Source: Litsea cubeba (Eukaryota; Streptophyta; Magnoliopsida; Laurales; Lauraceae). From it: a DNA stretch of 64,000 bases. Both the position numbers and the translations under genes were made by a program. Positions 42,462 to 54,393 of the stretch are shown here, piece after piece (positions within the stretch are counted from its first letter, which is position 1; each line of letters begins with the position of its first letter). Below the pieces are notes generated by a model. It saw nothing but the letters and a program-made list of their open reading frames with translations. It searched no databases and was not told the DNA's origin. The stretch covers positions 56,377,852 to 56,441,851 of the forward strand of contig CM022949.1 of the NCBI GenBank assembly GCA_012931725.1, read 5' to 3'.

Positions 42462-42753
42462 GAGTTGTGCTTCAAAGGGGGAGCAATGCATTCATTGAAA
42501 ATCCTATTCGCTCCTCGGTTTGGTCCCTTTGGACTTGTTGTCAAAGGGGGAGAGATGTTATTATGCTATGAAAGCTAGGAAGAGATGTTATGCTATGAAA
42601 GCTAGGGGGAGATTGTTGACAGTGCATGGTTGTTATTTCAGAATTTTAGAATTGGTTCCAAGTGAGTGTTGAAAAGAACTTGGAAGAGCTGCAAGCTGGA
42701 GTTGAAAGTGTTGAAGTTCCAATAGTGTTGCCAACAATTCCAAAGGGGGAGAT
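42462..42753 (+). other. S-C 3' untranslated region with polypurine tracts
   Basis: Repeats AAAGGGGGAG-type tracts, the last being AAAGGGGGAGAT at 42742-42753 directly before the LTR. Nearly identical to 3122-3415 in S-A. Confidence 0.8.
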
Positions 42754-43959
42754 TGTTGGAATTTGAGATGAACTTGAGATGACTTTAGAGTTTTTTGATG
42801 AATTAAAGTAATTAGTATCTCAAGTATGGTTTTGAGTTGGAATTCTTGTCAACACATTGTCACAAACATGATGATAATAAGCTGGTGTTGATAGAGCTTG
42901 AAAAGGAGAAACAGAATTGAAACAGTCTGGAATTAAGAATTCCTGATGCAGTGCACGCGGTCGACCGGGCTCTTCATGCGGTCGACCGAGCAAGAAGAAA
43001 CCTGCAGAAACAGAAAAAAAGGCACCTCTCAGTTATTTTCGTGACACAGTGTGTCTTCGGTCGACCGGGACTCCAGGATGTCGACCGAGCTCGAAATTGT
43101 CTGTTTTCCAGTCAGTGTCTTCGGTCGACCGAGCAAGCCAGGATGTCGACCGAGCACGGGAACCAGAGTTGCGCAGAATTAGAAGTTTTGCACGAAAATT
43201 CAGCACAGTTATCTATTTCGTTTGGGAATCTTTCTAAACGAATTGTAGCCCGTTTTGAATACAATTAAGGGTTATTAAAACCTATATAAAGGCATGCTTG
43301 GGTCGTTCATAAATACATCAGAAGAGACACCAGAAAGAGAAGAATAGAGAAGAGTTTTAGAGAGTTCTTGAGAGAAAGAAGAAGCTGCTGGTGCTGTGTT
43401 GCTGTGTGCTGATGTGGTGACGTTTTCTACAGCAATTGTGGACGAGATTATGCTCTAGAAGATGGTGATTCGTCCATGAGTTAAGTGTCTCTCTTTTATG
43501 CTTTAGATTTCAATTTGTAAGGGATTGAGAGAGAGAGAATTGTAGAGGGGAAGGGCTGTAGACAGAATTAATCTTCTACTCTGTTTTTAACATCAAGTTG
43601 GTGCTTGGTGTTTAGGGTTTGGTGATCCTATCTGTGGGTGCAGATAAATTGTAAAGGGAGTCGGTGCTTCCTAGATAGTTGGTGCTATCTGAAACTCAAG
43701 GGAGTCGGTGCTTCCTAGATAGTTGGTGCTATCTGAAACTAAGGGTTGGTGCTCTTTGTCGTTGGTGCGACTAAATAAGATTCAGATCTGTCCCGGATTG
43801 GTGTTCGGACAGTCTTTGAACCGTGGACGTAGCCTTTCGGTGAACCACGTTAAATCTGGTGTCATAGTGTGATTTGACTTGTTTTGTTGTTGAATTGGAC
43901 CTGTTTTTAGAAATCACTGATTCACCCCCCCCCCCTCTCAGTGATCGTGGTATCCAACA
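42754..43959 (+). repeat. S-C 3' LTR (1206 bp)
   Basis: Copy of 37674-38879 with one C fewer near 43108 and one more in the terminal C tract. TATA box 43283-43290. Confidence 0.94.
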
Positions 43960-45091
43960 ACTACGGCCATTAGAGATTTCGGAATGGAAATGGGAGCACA
44001 TTACCATGGACTTCATATCGGGTTTACCGAGGACTAGTAAGGGCAATGATGCTATTTGGGTCATAGTGGACCGTCTCACCAAGTCAGCTCATTTCCTACC
44101 GATGAAGACTGGAAAGAAGATGCATATGTTACCTTTGGCACAGTTGTTTGTCACAGAGATTGTTAGTCGTCATGGGCAGCCAGTTTCCATCACATCCGAT
44201 AGAGACAGTAGATTTGTCTCGAGATTTTGGAAGACACTGCATGAGTCTATGGGTACGAAGTTACAGTTCACCACAGCCTATCACCCACAGACCGATGGCC
44301 AGTCAGAGAGGACGATTCAGACACTTGAGGATATGCTACGAGCTTGTGTGTTAGATTTCAAGACTCAGTGGGATGAAGCCTTACCGTTGTGTGAGTTCGC
44401 TTACAACAACAGTTTCCACTCGAGTATCGGTATGGCACCTTTTGAGGCTTTGTATGGCAGAAGGTGTAGAACACCTGTTTGTTGGGAAGAAGTTGGTACT
44501 CGCAGTTTCCATGGACCGACCATTGTTAGTGAGACAAGTGACAAGGTCAAGTTGATCCAAGAACATCTGAAAGTGGCTCAGAGTAGACAGAAGAGTTATG
44601 CAGACTCTCACAGAAGGGATTTACAGTTCAAAGAAGGGGATAAGGTTTTCTTGAAAGTGTCACCTACTCGTGGAACTTTGAGGTTTGGACAGAAGGGCAA
44701 ATTGTCTAGGAGATACATTGGACCGTACGACATTGTGAGTAGGATTGGTGATGTGGCTTACAGGGTAGCCCTACCACCCGAACTTTCCGGCGTACACAAT
44801 GTTTTCCATGTGTCTATGTTGAAGAAGTACGTTCCCGACAGGCTGCACATACTCCGTTATGAGCCGTTGGAAATTCAAGAAGATGCGACCTATGTTGAGA
44901 AGCCTAAGCAGATCATTGACACCAAGGAACAAGAATTGAGAACTCGGACTATTCAGTGGGTCAAGGTACTTTGGGAGAATCATGGACCGGAAGAAGCAAC
45001 TTGGGAATTACGGGATCAAGTTCAGAAGAAGTACCCACATCTCCTACCGGAGGTGAGTTTTAATTTCCATTTGGAGGACCAAATGTCCTAA
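43960..45091 (+). pseudogene. pol: G1 integrase core and chromodomain
   Basis: Continuation of G1 pol after S-C, in the frame of 36218-37673. The open frame extends back into the S-C LTR to 43874, but those ~29 codons are not G1. Numbered from 43874, integrase has D46 (HITMDFISGLP), D109 (SITSDRDSRF) and E145 (DGQSERTIQ), with D-35-E spacing. A GPY/F-type module follows (RRYIGPYDIVSRIGDVAYRV, VFHVSMLKKY). The C-terminal ~60 residues (TRTIQWVKVLWENHGPEEAT, WELRDQVQKKYPHLL) match the chromodomain of plant chromoviruses, which steers integration toward modified chromatin. Stop TAA 45089-45091 overlaps the polypurine tract. No lesion inside this part. Confidence 0.92.
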
Positions 45092-45102
45092 GGGGTGGAG
45101 GA
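45090..45102 (+). other. G1 polypurine tract
   Basis: AAGGGGTGGAGGA directly before the 3' LTR start TGTAAGACCCC; overlaps the pol stop codon. Confidence 0.8.
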
Positions 45103-45608
45103 TGTAAGACCCCGACCCGAGAGACCTCGTTTAGAGTTGTTTAAGTTGTGTTTTAGTTTAAGTGTGTTTAGTGGTTTTTGGACTAGTTGGGGATTAGAAT
45201 AGCTTTTATAATAGCTATGGGGAGTTTGGAGAGCCCTTTTTATTTGTGGGACCCTTTGGGGGTTCTTGTTACGCATTGTGTGAGATTGGGGGTTTACCGA
45301 TGATTTCCAAGAATCGTGTTTTTAACCCCATTGGACTTATCTTGCTAATCCCTACAAATTTCATGTTGACATTGTTTTCATTCGAGGACCTTAAACCCGA
45401 CTTTTCACTAATTGGGGGCAAAATGGTCTTTTTACCCAAAATCTGGACACCAATTTCAATGTCACCAAAATGTGCAAAATATATAGTTTTTGGAAACTAG
45501 AAATTTTGCCGATCAACTTTGTCTTCTTCGTCGAATTCGTTTGAAGCCCCGAAAACCATGTTTTGAGCCCGAGAAGTCTTTTAAGTTGTGGGCCCCATCC
45601 TCACTTAC

Positions 45609-45616
45609 TATATATA
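45609..45616 (+). promoter_or_regulatory. TATA box of the G1 LTR
   Basis: TATATATA (context cttactatatatagaaagc), about 500 bp into the 3' LTR. The 5' copy lies left of the window. Confidence 0.6.
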
Positions 45617-46497
45617 GAAAGCTTCTTCTCTTTTTTCCCATTTCTGGCAAAAACCCTAGAGGAGAAGAGAAATCCCAGCCCTAAGGGTTTTCCCTTACCT
45701 TTTTCTTGCTTCTTCATCTTCAATCCCCCACTAAGCTAGTGCTAATGGAAAATTAGAGGCTACAATCTTCTTCCTCATCTCAAGGCCTTCATCTTGACAC
45801 AATTTTTGAAGAAAACCGCCCACTCCAAGACTTCCTTTGGACAACACCTTGCCTTTTGAAGAACTTCTTTGTAAGTGATTTTCCTAAAAGTTTTATAATC
45901 TTGTTTGTTTAGCCATAGGGAAACTCCATTTCAATTATTGGAATATTCCGTTTTGTTTTAATTGGGTTTTTGGTTAATCTAGGGTGTGGATTTGGGGTTT
46001 TTGTGCATAGGTGTTTGATTGTGGACTTAAGAGGTGATTAGAGCTCGAATTGATTTGCATTGGACCCAAGGCAAGTGGATGAATGGATTGATTTCTTGTT
46101 TTCTTGCTATTAAAGATTTGAACCCTCATTTATTACTTTTACCTAAGTCATCTTTATGAGTTTTCATGGTTTTGGAAACATGCATAATGTTAGGCTATTA
46201 ATGGTTCTCTTGGAAAACATGTGTTTTATTGTCTTGCTTTTAGATCATTTATGATCTATTTATGGATTTGCATTTTTGGAGATGTCTTGCATTGAATGAG
46301 GTGGAAGTGATGGATAAATGAATGATTTATGGGAGTGGTTGTTAGAGGAGTTGATGATGAATTGAATGGGGTTAGAAGGAGGGTTTGAGACCCTTAATTG
46401 TATATGTACAAGGATGTCCAAAGGAGGATGAAAGGAGGATGAAAGGAGGAGAAAATGAAGGAACGGACTGTATTCAGAAAATGAGTTTCTGGACAGT

Positions 46498-46670
46498 TCG
46501 CTCGAGCGACCGTGACACATCGCTCGAGCGAACCCGTCACAGAACCTCGTTGGCTCGAGCCAACCCCTCTGATCGCTCGAGCCAACAAAATCTGAGCAGG
46601 TCCGTTCGAGCGAACCCCAAACAGAGAGTTGTTCGCCCGAGCAAACCTCCCAGTTCGCTCGAGCGAACTG
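46498..46670 (+). promoter_or_regulatory. CTCGAG palindrome cluster, 3' LTR copy
   Basis: Same array as 4618-4791, with two substitutions (one breaks a unit: cgcccgagcaaacc). Confidence 0.6.
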
Positions 46671-48053
46671 CCTGTCTGTCATGGGTTAATGCCTAAGGGC
46701 TTGAAACATATTTTTAAGCTTGGGGAGGTATCATATGGAGCCCCAATGCCATGTAAGGCGTTATATGAAGTCCGGAAGAAGGAGGAACCTCATCATGGAG
46801 ATTCCATGAGGTCTTCTAGATTGACCAATGTGTATAAGGACCCGGAATGTCCCTAACTCTTAAAGAGTACCAAAATTTCATCATAACCGACATACGGGAC
46901 CCTATTCGCACTGATTCAATTCTAGAAACCCTTTTGTTAGCCTGTAAAGATATTGGAAACTATTTGTATTTGATTTGCAATCAATCCCCTACTTCGAGAT
47001 TTCAACCTGTGATTTGTGAGCACTCTCGAACCGAGAACATTGTGTTACCATGTTGTTAATTTGTTTAGACCCGTCCCGACTTTTATACGTTTTGTACATA
47101 TGAGTTCCCGCCCCGTTATGTGTAATTAGTTGTTTTGATTTTCGCATGTTACCTATGAGTCGGCACCACTCAGCTTGGATAACCTTATCGGTTTGATCCA
47201 CCGGTTTGGATATCCCCCTTCAGTTATACCCGCTGCAGCACGGTTCCCGCCTCGCCCCGATATACCCGGTTCGCTACCGTGGTCCCGCAGAGTATTATAT
47301 GTATTTATTATATAAAAATCATTGATTCTCCTCACCTCGTGTGACTGAGGTCAACGTCGTTGATTCTCCTCACTTCGTGTGACTGAGGTCAATGTCCCGA
47401 TGTGCTCTTATCACTTTTGTGAGAGTGGATTTAGCTTTGTGTGGTTGCCATCTTGTTAGTCCCCGAATCATTGGTACCTTTACATGATTTCATCGTATAC
47501 GAATATCTTTTACATGAAGCATCATTCTTTATGAAAATTCATTGTTTATCTAGATTTTTCTATGTTTCTAAAGGCATCATTATTTTGAATTGATGTTATA
47601 TCTTTTCACCCACCTGCCAGACCGTCGTGTCTGATCCATTTATTTTGGTACTCAGGTCCCGAGCTTATTGCCTTTGAGGAGGAGCAAGAGGAGGCGGTCG
47701 GTGAACCACAGCGAGTGATTGAGTGGCAAGCCGATGATGTCATGTAGACATTCGGCCTTGCCTTGAGGACGATACACTTTGGGAACTTATGACATCTTTA
47801 CTTTAGGTTTCATTTGGTTGTACGGTCTTTGTTGACCGTTATTTTAGGGGAATTAATCAACGGATACTTTGTAAATATACTTAAATTTACTTTTGGGGAA
47901 ATATGCTTATGATCATTGCTCATTCTGATATCATGTCATGATTAATCATAAATCAGTCTTGTTTATGGAATTGAATGGTATTAGTATGGTTTGCTACACG
48001 CTTCCGCAATATTGAAAATATGTTTGATATGGTTATATGTGAGATGATGTGTA

Positions 48054-49191
48054 TGTTGGATACCGCGATCACTGAGAGGGGGGGGGGTGAATCAGTGATT
48101 TCTAAAAACAGGTCCAATTCAACAAAAAACAAGTCAAACCACACAATGACACCAGATTTAACGTGGTTCACCGAAAGGCTACGTCCACGGTTCAAAGACT
48201 GTCCGAACACCAATCCGGGACAGATCTGAATCTTATTTAGTCGCACCAACGACAAAGAGCACCAACCCTTAGTTTCAGATAGCACCAACTATCTAGGAAG
48301 CACCGACTCCCTTTACAATTTATCTGCACCCACAGATAGGATCACCAAACCCCAGACACCAAGCACCAACTTGATGTAAAAACAGAATAGAAGATTAAAT
48401 TCTGTCTACAGCCCTTCCCCTCTACAATTCTCTCTCTCTCAATCCCTTACAAATTGAAATCTAAAGCATAAAAGAGAGACACTTAACTCATGGACGAATC
48501 ACCATCTTCTAGAGCATAATCTCGTCCACAATTGCTGTAGAAAACGTCACCACATCAGCACACAGCAACACACACCAGCAGCTTCTTCTTTCTCTCAAGA
48601 ACTCTCTAAAACTCTTCTCTATTCTTTCTCTCTTCTGGTGTCTGTTTAGAACGACCCATACATGCCTTTTTATAGGTTTTAATAACCCTTAATTGTATTC
48701 AAAACGGGCTACAATTCGTTTAGAAAGAGTCCCAAACGAAATAGATAAGAGTGCTGAATTTTCGTGCAAAACTTCTAATTCTGCGCAACTCTGGTTCCCG
48801 TGCTCGGTCGACATCCTGGCTTGCTCGGTCGACCGAAGACACTGACAGGAAACAGACAACTTTCGAGCTCGGTCGACATCCTGGGGTCCCGGTCGACCGA
48901 AGACACACTGTGTCACGAAAATAACTGAGAGCTACCTGAAACTGTTTTCTGCAGGTTTCTTCTTGCTCGGTCAACCGCATGGGGTGCTCGGTCGACCGCA
49001 GACTCTGCTTCAGGAATTCTGAATTCCTGACTGTTTCAATTCTGATTTCTTCTTTTCAGCTCTATCAACACCAGCTTATTATCATTATGTTTGTGACAAT
49101 GTGTTGACAAGAATTCCAACTCAAATCAATACTTGAGATACTAATTCTTCAATTCATCAAAAGACTTCTCAAGTCATCTCAAATTCCAACA
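48054..49191 (-). repeat. S-D 3' LTR (1138 bp)
   Basis: TGTTGG/CCAACA ends; palindrome cluster about 48800-49000; TATA variant at 48667-48674; 10-G tract near 48078. Polypurine tract ATCTCCCCCTTT (- strand AAAGGGGGAGAT) at 49192-49203. Confidence 0.94.
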
Positions 49192-49479
49192 ATCTCCCCC
49201 TTTGGAATTGTTGGCAACACTATTGGAACTTCAACACTTTCAACTCCAGCTTGCAGCTCTTCCAAGTTCTTTTCAACACTCACTTGGAACCAATTCTTAA
49301 ATTCTGAAATAACAACTATGCACTGTCAACAATCTCCCCCTAGCTTTCATAGCATAACATTTCTCCTTGCTATCATAGCATAACATCTCTCCCCCTTTGA
49401 CAACAAGTCCAAAGGGACCAAACCGAGGAGCGAATAGGATATTCAATGAATGCATTGCTCCCCCTTTCAAGCACAACTC
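49192..49479 (-). other. S-D 3' untranslated region with polypurine tracts
   Basis: Several AAAGGGGGAG-type tracts on the - strand, as in S-A, S-B and S-C. Confidence 0.78.
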
Positions 49480-51627
49480 CTACGGTTTAGGAGAGTGAGT
49501 AATTCCTAACTTTTTCCGGAGATACTCGAAGACTTCCTTTGGCAGAGGTTTCGTGAAAATATCAGCCACTTGCTCAGTGGTTGGAACATATTCCAACTTG
49601 ACCTCTCCATCAGCAACTTTATCTTTAAGAAAATGATAACGAATTGCTACATGCTTTGTTTGAGAGTGCTGAACAGGATTCTTAGATATATGAATTGCAC
49701 TCGTGTTGTCACATAGGATCGGCGTAGGATCCGTTGTAGGAACTCCTAGATCAGAGAGCATTTGCCGCATCCATAACACTTGCATACAACAAGTTGCCGC
49801 TGCAATATATTCCGCTTCCGCTGTCGAAAGGGATACTGAGTCTTGCTTCTTACTATGCCAAGCAACTAATCTTTCTCCAAGATAAAATGCGCCGCCGCTA
49901 GTACTCTTGCGATCATCTACGCATCCAGCCCAATCGGCATCAGAATATGCAACAAGAGTGAAGGATTTGCCTTTGGGATACCAGATACCAAGCTCCATAG
50001 TACCTTTCAGATATCGAAAGATTCGTTTCACTGCTGTAAGGTGCGTTTCAGTTGGTGCTGCTTGAAAACGTGCAACCATACATACTGCTTGTAGAAGATC
50101 TGGTCTTGTAGCAGTCAAGTAGAGCAAGCTTCCTATTATAGAGCGATAGGTGGTATGATCAACGGACGAGGCCTTATCATCTTTGCTAAGCTTCGTGTTT
50201 GTTGACATTGGTGTGCTCACTGGCTTGCTGTCTTCCATATTGAACCGTTTCAGCATTTCCTTAATGTACTTCATTTGTGATATGAAGATACCATGTTTCA
50301 GCTGCTGAACTTGTAAACCAAGAAAGAACTTTAGTTCTCCAAGCATCGACATTTCAAATTCTTTCTTCATCTCTTCAGCAAAATTCCTGCACATCTCCTC
50401 ATCATTGCCACCAAAGATTATGTCATCGACATAAACAATAACGACCAGCTGTTTGCTTAACTCAGTTTTGACATACAGATTGCTATCAACCAATCCTTTT
50501 CCAAAACCGATCTTGCGGAGATAGAGATCCAGCCTTGCATACCATGCCCGTGGCGCTTGTTTCAGTCCATAAAGAGCCTTTTTCAACTTGCACACTAGAT
50601 CTGAATTTTTGCTGATGAGAAAACCATCAGGTTGCTCAATGTAGACCTCTTCTTCAAGTAAGCCATTCAAGAAAGCTGTTTTTACGTCCATCTGAAATAC
50701 CTTGAAGGTTTTGTATGCTGCCAATGCAAGAAACATACGAATAGCTTCCAGACGAGCCACCGGTGCAAAGGTCTCTTCAAAATCTATGCCTTCAACTTGA
50801 GCATAGCCTTTACAAACCAACCTTGCTTTGTTTCTAATGACTTGACCATCTTCATTCAGCTTATTCCGAAAGACCCATTTAGTGCCAATAACATTCTTAT
50901 CAGTAGGTCTAGGAACAAGTTCCCATGTGGAGTTCTTCTCAATTTGCTCCAACTCCTCATGCATAGATTTCAACCAACTTTCATCGAGACTGGCTTCAGC
51001 CACAGTCTTGGGTTCAATGGTGGACACAAGTGAGTAATTGCTAACTACACTTTGTCTAGTTTGAACGCCTGCCTTAGGATCTCCAATGATTTGATCCTTA
51101 GGGTGTTGCTCTACCCAAGTGCTGTGCTTCTTAGGTGTAGTATCTTCTGAGTCCTCCTTTGATTTCTCAGAATCATTAGATTCAGCCATCTCATCATCAA
51201 TCTCACTCGAGTCCTCATAAACTGGACTGTCATTATGAGTTGCATTCTTTGGTTCAATATTCTCATCTATTCTCACATCAGCACTTTCTATGATTTTTCT
51301 GGTTCTTTTGTTAAGACACCTATATGCCTTGCTAGTAGAGGAGTAACCCAGAAATATACCTTCGTCAGCTCTTTCTTCAAATTTGCCCGGATTTTGTTCG
51401 AGCCGCTTGATGTAACACTTGCTGCCGAAGACTCTGAAGTGCTTGACTGTTGCTTTTCTTCCAAACCATAGCTCATAGGGAGTTTTGACTTCATGTGGCC
51501 TGATCAAGCATCGGTTTTGAATGTATACAGCCGTATGAATTGCCTCTTTCCAATACTTGTCAGCCATCTTGCTTTCACTTAGCATCGTACGAGCCATCTC
51601 TTGTACGGTGCGATTCTTCCGTTCCAC
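49480..51627 (-). pseudogene. pol: S-D pol part 3: integrase C-terminus, RT, RNase H
   Basis: Open for 715 codons after the second stop. Begins VERKNRTVQEMARTM, so the integrase Glu motif lies at the stop. The integrase C-terminal region has YELWFGRKATVKHF and GIFLGYSSTSKAYRC. RT has NVIGTKWVFRNKL, QMDVKTAFLNGLLEEEVYIE and YVDD at 399-402. RNase H has SDADWAGCVDDRKSTSGG and TAEAEYIAA, ending VFEYLRKKLGITHSPKP. Catalytic residues are intact. Confidence 0.92.
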
Positions 51628-51639
51628 AACTCCATTTTG

Positions 51640-52119
51640 CTATGGAGTTCTAGGGGCTGAGTACTGTCTTTGAATGCCATGATGTTCACAATATTTAGTG
51701 AACTCTTTAGATGTGAACTCGCCTCCACGATCAGACCTTAAAATCTTGATACGTTTTTCCAATTGATTTTCAACCTGTGCTTTAAACACTTTAAAACGAT
51801 CAAGTGCTTGATGCTTATGCTTAAGAAACAATACCCATGTCATACGAGTATAATCATCAATGCATAACATGAAATACTTATCTCCATTGGTGCTTTGAGT
51901 TCGCATCGGTCCACAGAGATCAGTGTGCACTAGCTCAAGAGGTTTCTTGGAATGATGCTCCTTTGACTTGAACATAACCCTCGTTTGCTTTCCCTTTTGG
52001 CAAGAGTCGTAAATGGGATTGGAAGGCTTTTCAACTTTAGACATGCCTCTTACAGCCTTTGAATTGCAAATCTTTGACATGTTATCAAAGCTTAGATGCC
52101 CAAGGCGTTTATGCCACAA
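51640..52119 (-). pseudogene. pol: S-D pol part 2: pre-integrase and integrase core
   Basis: Starts after the first stop with LWHKRLGHLSFDNMSK (pre-integrase, HHCC-type), then CDSCQKGK-like (here YDSCQKGK, so one Cys of the zinc finger is replaced by Tyr), HTDLCGPMRT (first Asp) and LRSDRGGEFTSKEF (second Asp). Ends at TAG where the family has CAG before QNGVVERKNRT (third residue, Glu). The first stop (about 52120) is TAG where S-B has TGG (Trp). Both stops are G:C-to-A:T changes. Confidence 0.9.
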
Positions 52120-54327
52120 CTAACTTTCCTCTGTCCGACTCATCAAGCAGGTCTTTTCAGCTCCATCTGACAATGTATAGAGATTTCCAGCAGTTCTTGA
52201 TCCAGTTGCCACTGTTTTGCCGTTGCTACTCTTCTTGATGGCAAACCCATTCTTTGTGAAGATAACTTCGTGACCCTTGTCACAGATCTGGCTCACACTA
52301 AGCAGGTTGTGTCTCAATCCAGACACATATAAGACTTCTTCAGATCTGATCTTGTTTTCCATAAGCTGAATAACACCTTTTCCGCAGATTTTGGCACCAT
52401 CATTGTTGCCAAACTTCACTGAACCGCCTTCATAGTGCTGTAATTTGATGAATTTCTCTTTATCACCAGTCATATGGCTTGAACAACCACTATCAAGGAC
52501 CCATGGTGCTGCCTTCTTTTGTGCATTGAATGCCATTTGCACAATGAGAGATTCTTTGGGACTTTCTGCACTTTGCTTTGCTCTCCAAGCCTTGACTAAC
52601 TTGGGTTTCTTTTCAACCTGAAATTTGTTAGCAATAGGCAACCTACAATCCCTAGCCAAGTGTCCATAATTGTGACACATATAGCACTCAATTTTGTGGC
52701 TACTTAGGATTGAAAAAGGATTCCTAGTCACAAATGGGCTGTTTCTTACATAGAATTTGCAATCAGCTCTTTTATGTCCAAACATATTACAATGAAAGCA
52801 ATAACCATAGAATTTGTATCTTCTTTGTGGCTGGTTAGTCTTCATTACCTTTCTAACAGGAATGGACTCCTTTCTAGGTTGAGTGGGCTTCATAGAGTTA
52901 GAAGGTGCAGTGACTTGCTTCACAAACTTTTTCTTTTCAGGAGGTGCAATCTTAGAGGATTCTCCTTTCTCAAATCCTAGACCAAATCTGAAGTGGGCAG
53001 GTCTTTGAACTTTCAGTAGTTCATTGAGTTTCATAGTCCCTTCAATCGCTTGGAGCGCTTTGAGTTTTTTGCTATTTTCCAAATTTTCAGCCTTTGCTCT
53101 AGCGATCTCAGTTTCAAGTTTCATAGCCTCTTCCTTTTTGATACTTATTTGGTTTTCAAGGACTTCTACCATTCTTTTATATTCTTCTACTTGAGTTTTC
53201 AAAGCAATAATAGAACTTTCAGATTCATGGAGAAGTTTCAGATTTTTCTTACTTGATTTGCGTTCCATGCTAAGCTCCTCAAGTGCGGCTATGAGTTCCT
53301 CTTCAAGATTGACTTCAGCCTCCTCATCCTCTTCCGGATCTAGCTCTTCTTCTTCTTCAACAGTGACCATGAAGAGAGCTTCGGTTGATTCATCATCGTC
53401 TGAAGTTTCAGACGTGCTGTCATCTTGTTGACATAGAAAGTTTTTAGCTTTGCCCCTTTTTCTGAAATTTCTCTTTCCTTTACTCTTTTCAGCATAAGAG
53501 TCATTATCATTGTCTTCTTTTAGCGGACACTTCGCAGCAAAGTGACCAATACCTCCACAATTGAAGCATTTAAAGGGTAGCTTCCCTTTGTACTTGCCAT
53601 TGCTTCCTTTCTTCAATTTTCTAACAAATTGAGCCTCAAGCTCATCATCATCAGAATCAACATCATGACCAGCAGTCTCTTTTGCCTTTTTCTGAACTTT
53701 GAAGGCCGCTTCTTTATCAGATGAAGACGTCTTTCCTATGCGCATCTCATAGGCAGTTAGAGAACCATGTAATTCATCCATGGAAAATGCATTCAGATCT
53801 TTGGCTTCTTCAATGGCTGAGACTTTTGAATCAAACCGGGGAAGAAGAGATCTTAGAACCTTTTTGACGATGACCGGCTCTTTAATCTCTTCCCCTAGTC
53901 CACGAATGTCATTCGTGACTTCATTCACTCGTTGCATATACGAGTCAACATTCTCGCTTTCCTCCATGCGAAGAGACTCGAATTGAGAGCGATGAGTTTG
54001 CAATTTGGCTTCTTTAATCTTCTCATCACCTTCATGTATGCTTTGCAACTTGTCCCAAATTTCCTTGGTTGTTTTGCATGCAATTACTTTGACAAGCTCG
54101 CTGTCCACAAGGCCACTAAAGAGTGCATTCTGCGCCTTGGAGTCATTGTCTGCCAACTTCTTCGATGCAGTATCATTGGGTACGGTGGCAGCATTGTAAC
54201 CGGCTCTGACAGCCTCCCAAACATCATAGCCAAGAGATTTGATGAAGGCTTGCATCCTAATCTTCCAAAAAGAGTAATTAGAACCATCAAACAGAGGTGC
54301 TTTCATATTCCCTGTATTGACTGCCAT
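52120..54327 (-). pseudogene. gag-pol: S-D gag and protease
   Basis: ATG at 54327. Gag capsid region, CCHC at 254-267, coiled coil about 340-445, knuckles CFHCNMFGHKRADC (510-523) and CYMCHNYGHLARDC (548-561), protease WVLDSGCSSHMTG (Asp 612) and the lead-in to the pre-integrase domain, cut by TAG. Encodes a complete Gag and protease. It could still supply them if expressed. Confidence 0.92.
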
Positions 54328-54379
54328 GTGATTTGACAAGAGATCACCCTTAGCGTATTAAACTGATCAAGGGAACCTC

Positions 54380-54391
54380 GCTCTGATACCA
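54380..54391 (-). other. S-D primer-binding site
   Basis: TGGTATCAGAGC in element orientation, two bases from the 5' LTR. Confidence 0.88.
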
Positions 54392-54393
54392 AT

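Larger units (their letters stand above)
37674..43959 (+). mobile_element. S-C: SIRE-type copia element lacking protease and integrase core
   Basis: LTRs are both 1206 bp and differ by eye only in two one-base run-length changes. Flanked by actac (37669-37673 and 43960-43964). Inserted in G1 pol in the same orientation. It has one open frame with an in-frame internal deletion. Its LTR differs from those of S-A, S-B and S-D, so it derives from a separate source copy. Confidence 0.94.
45103..48053 (+). repeat. G1 3' LTR, main segment
   Basis: Starts TGTAAGACCC. Contains a TATA box (45609-45616) and the CTCGAG palindrome cluster (46498-46670), undisturbed here where S-A interrupts the 5' copy. 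Interrupted at 48053 by S-D (gtgta, 48049-48053 and 55532-55536). No protein-coding region recognised. Confidence 0.94.

Noticed and set aside
43874..45091. 405-codon ORF as a stand-alone integrase gene
   Set aside because: Its first ~29 codons are the S-C LTR; it is the downstream half of G1 pol.
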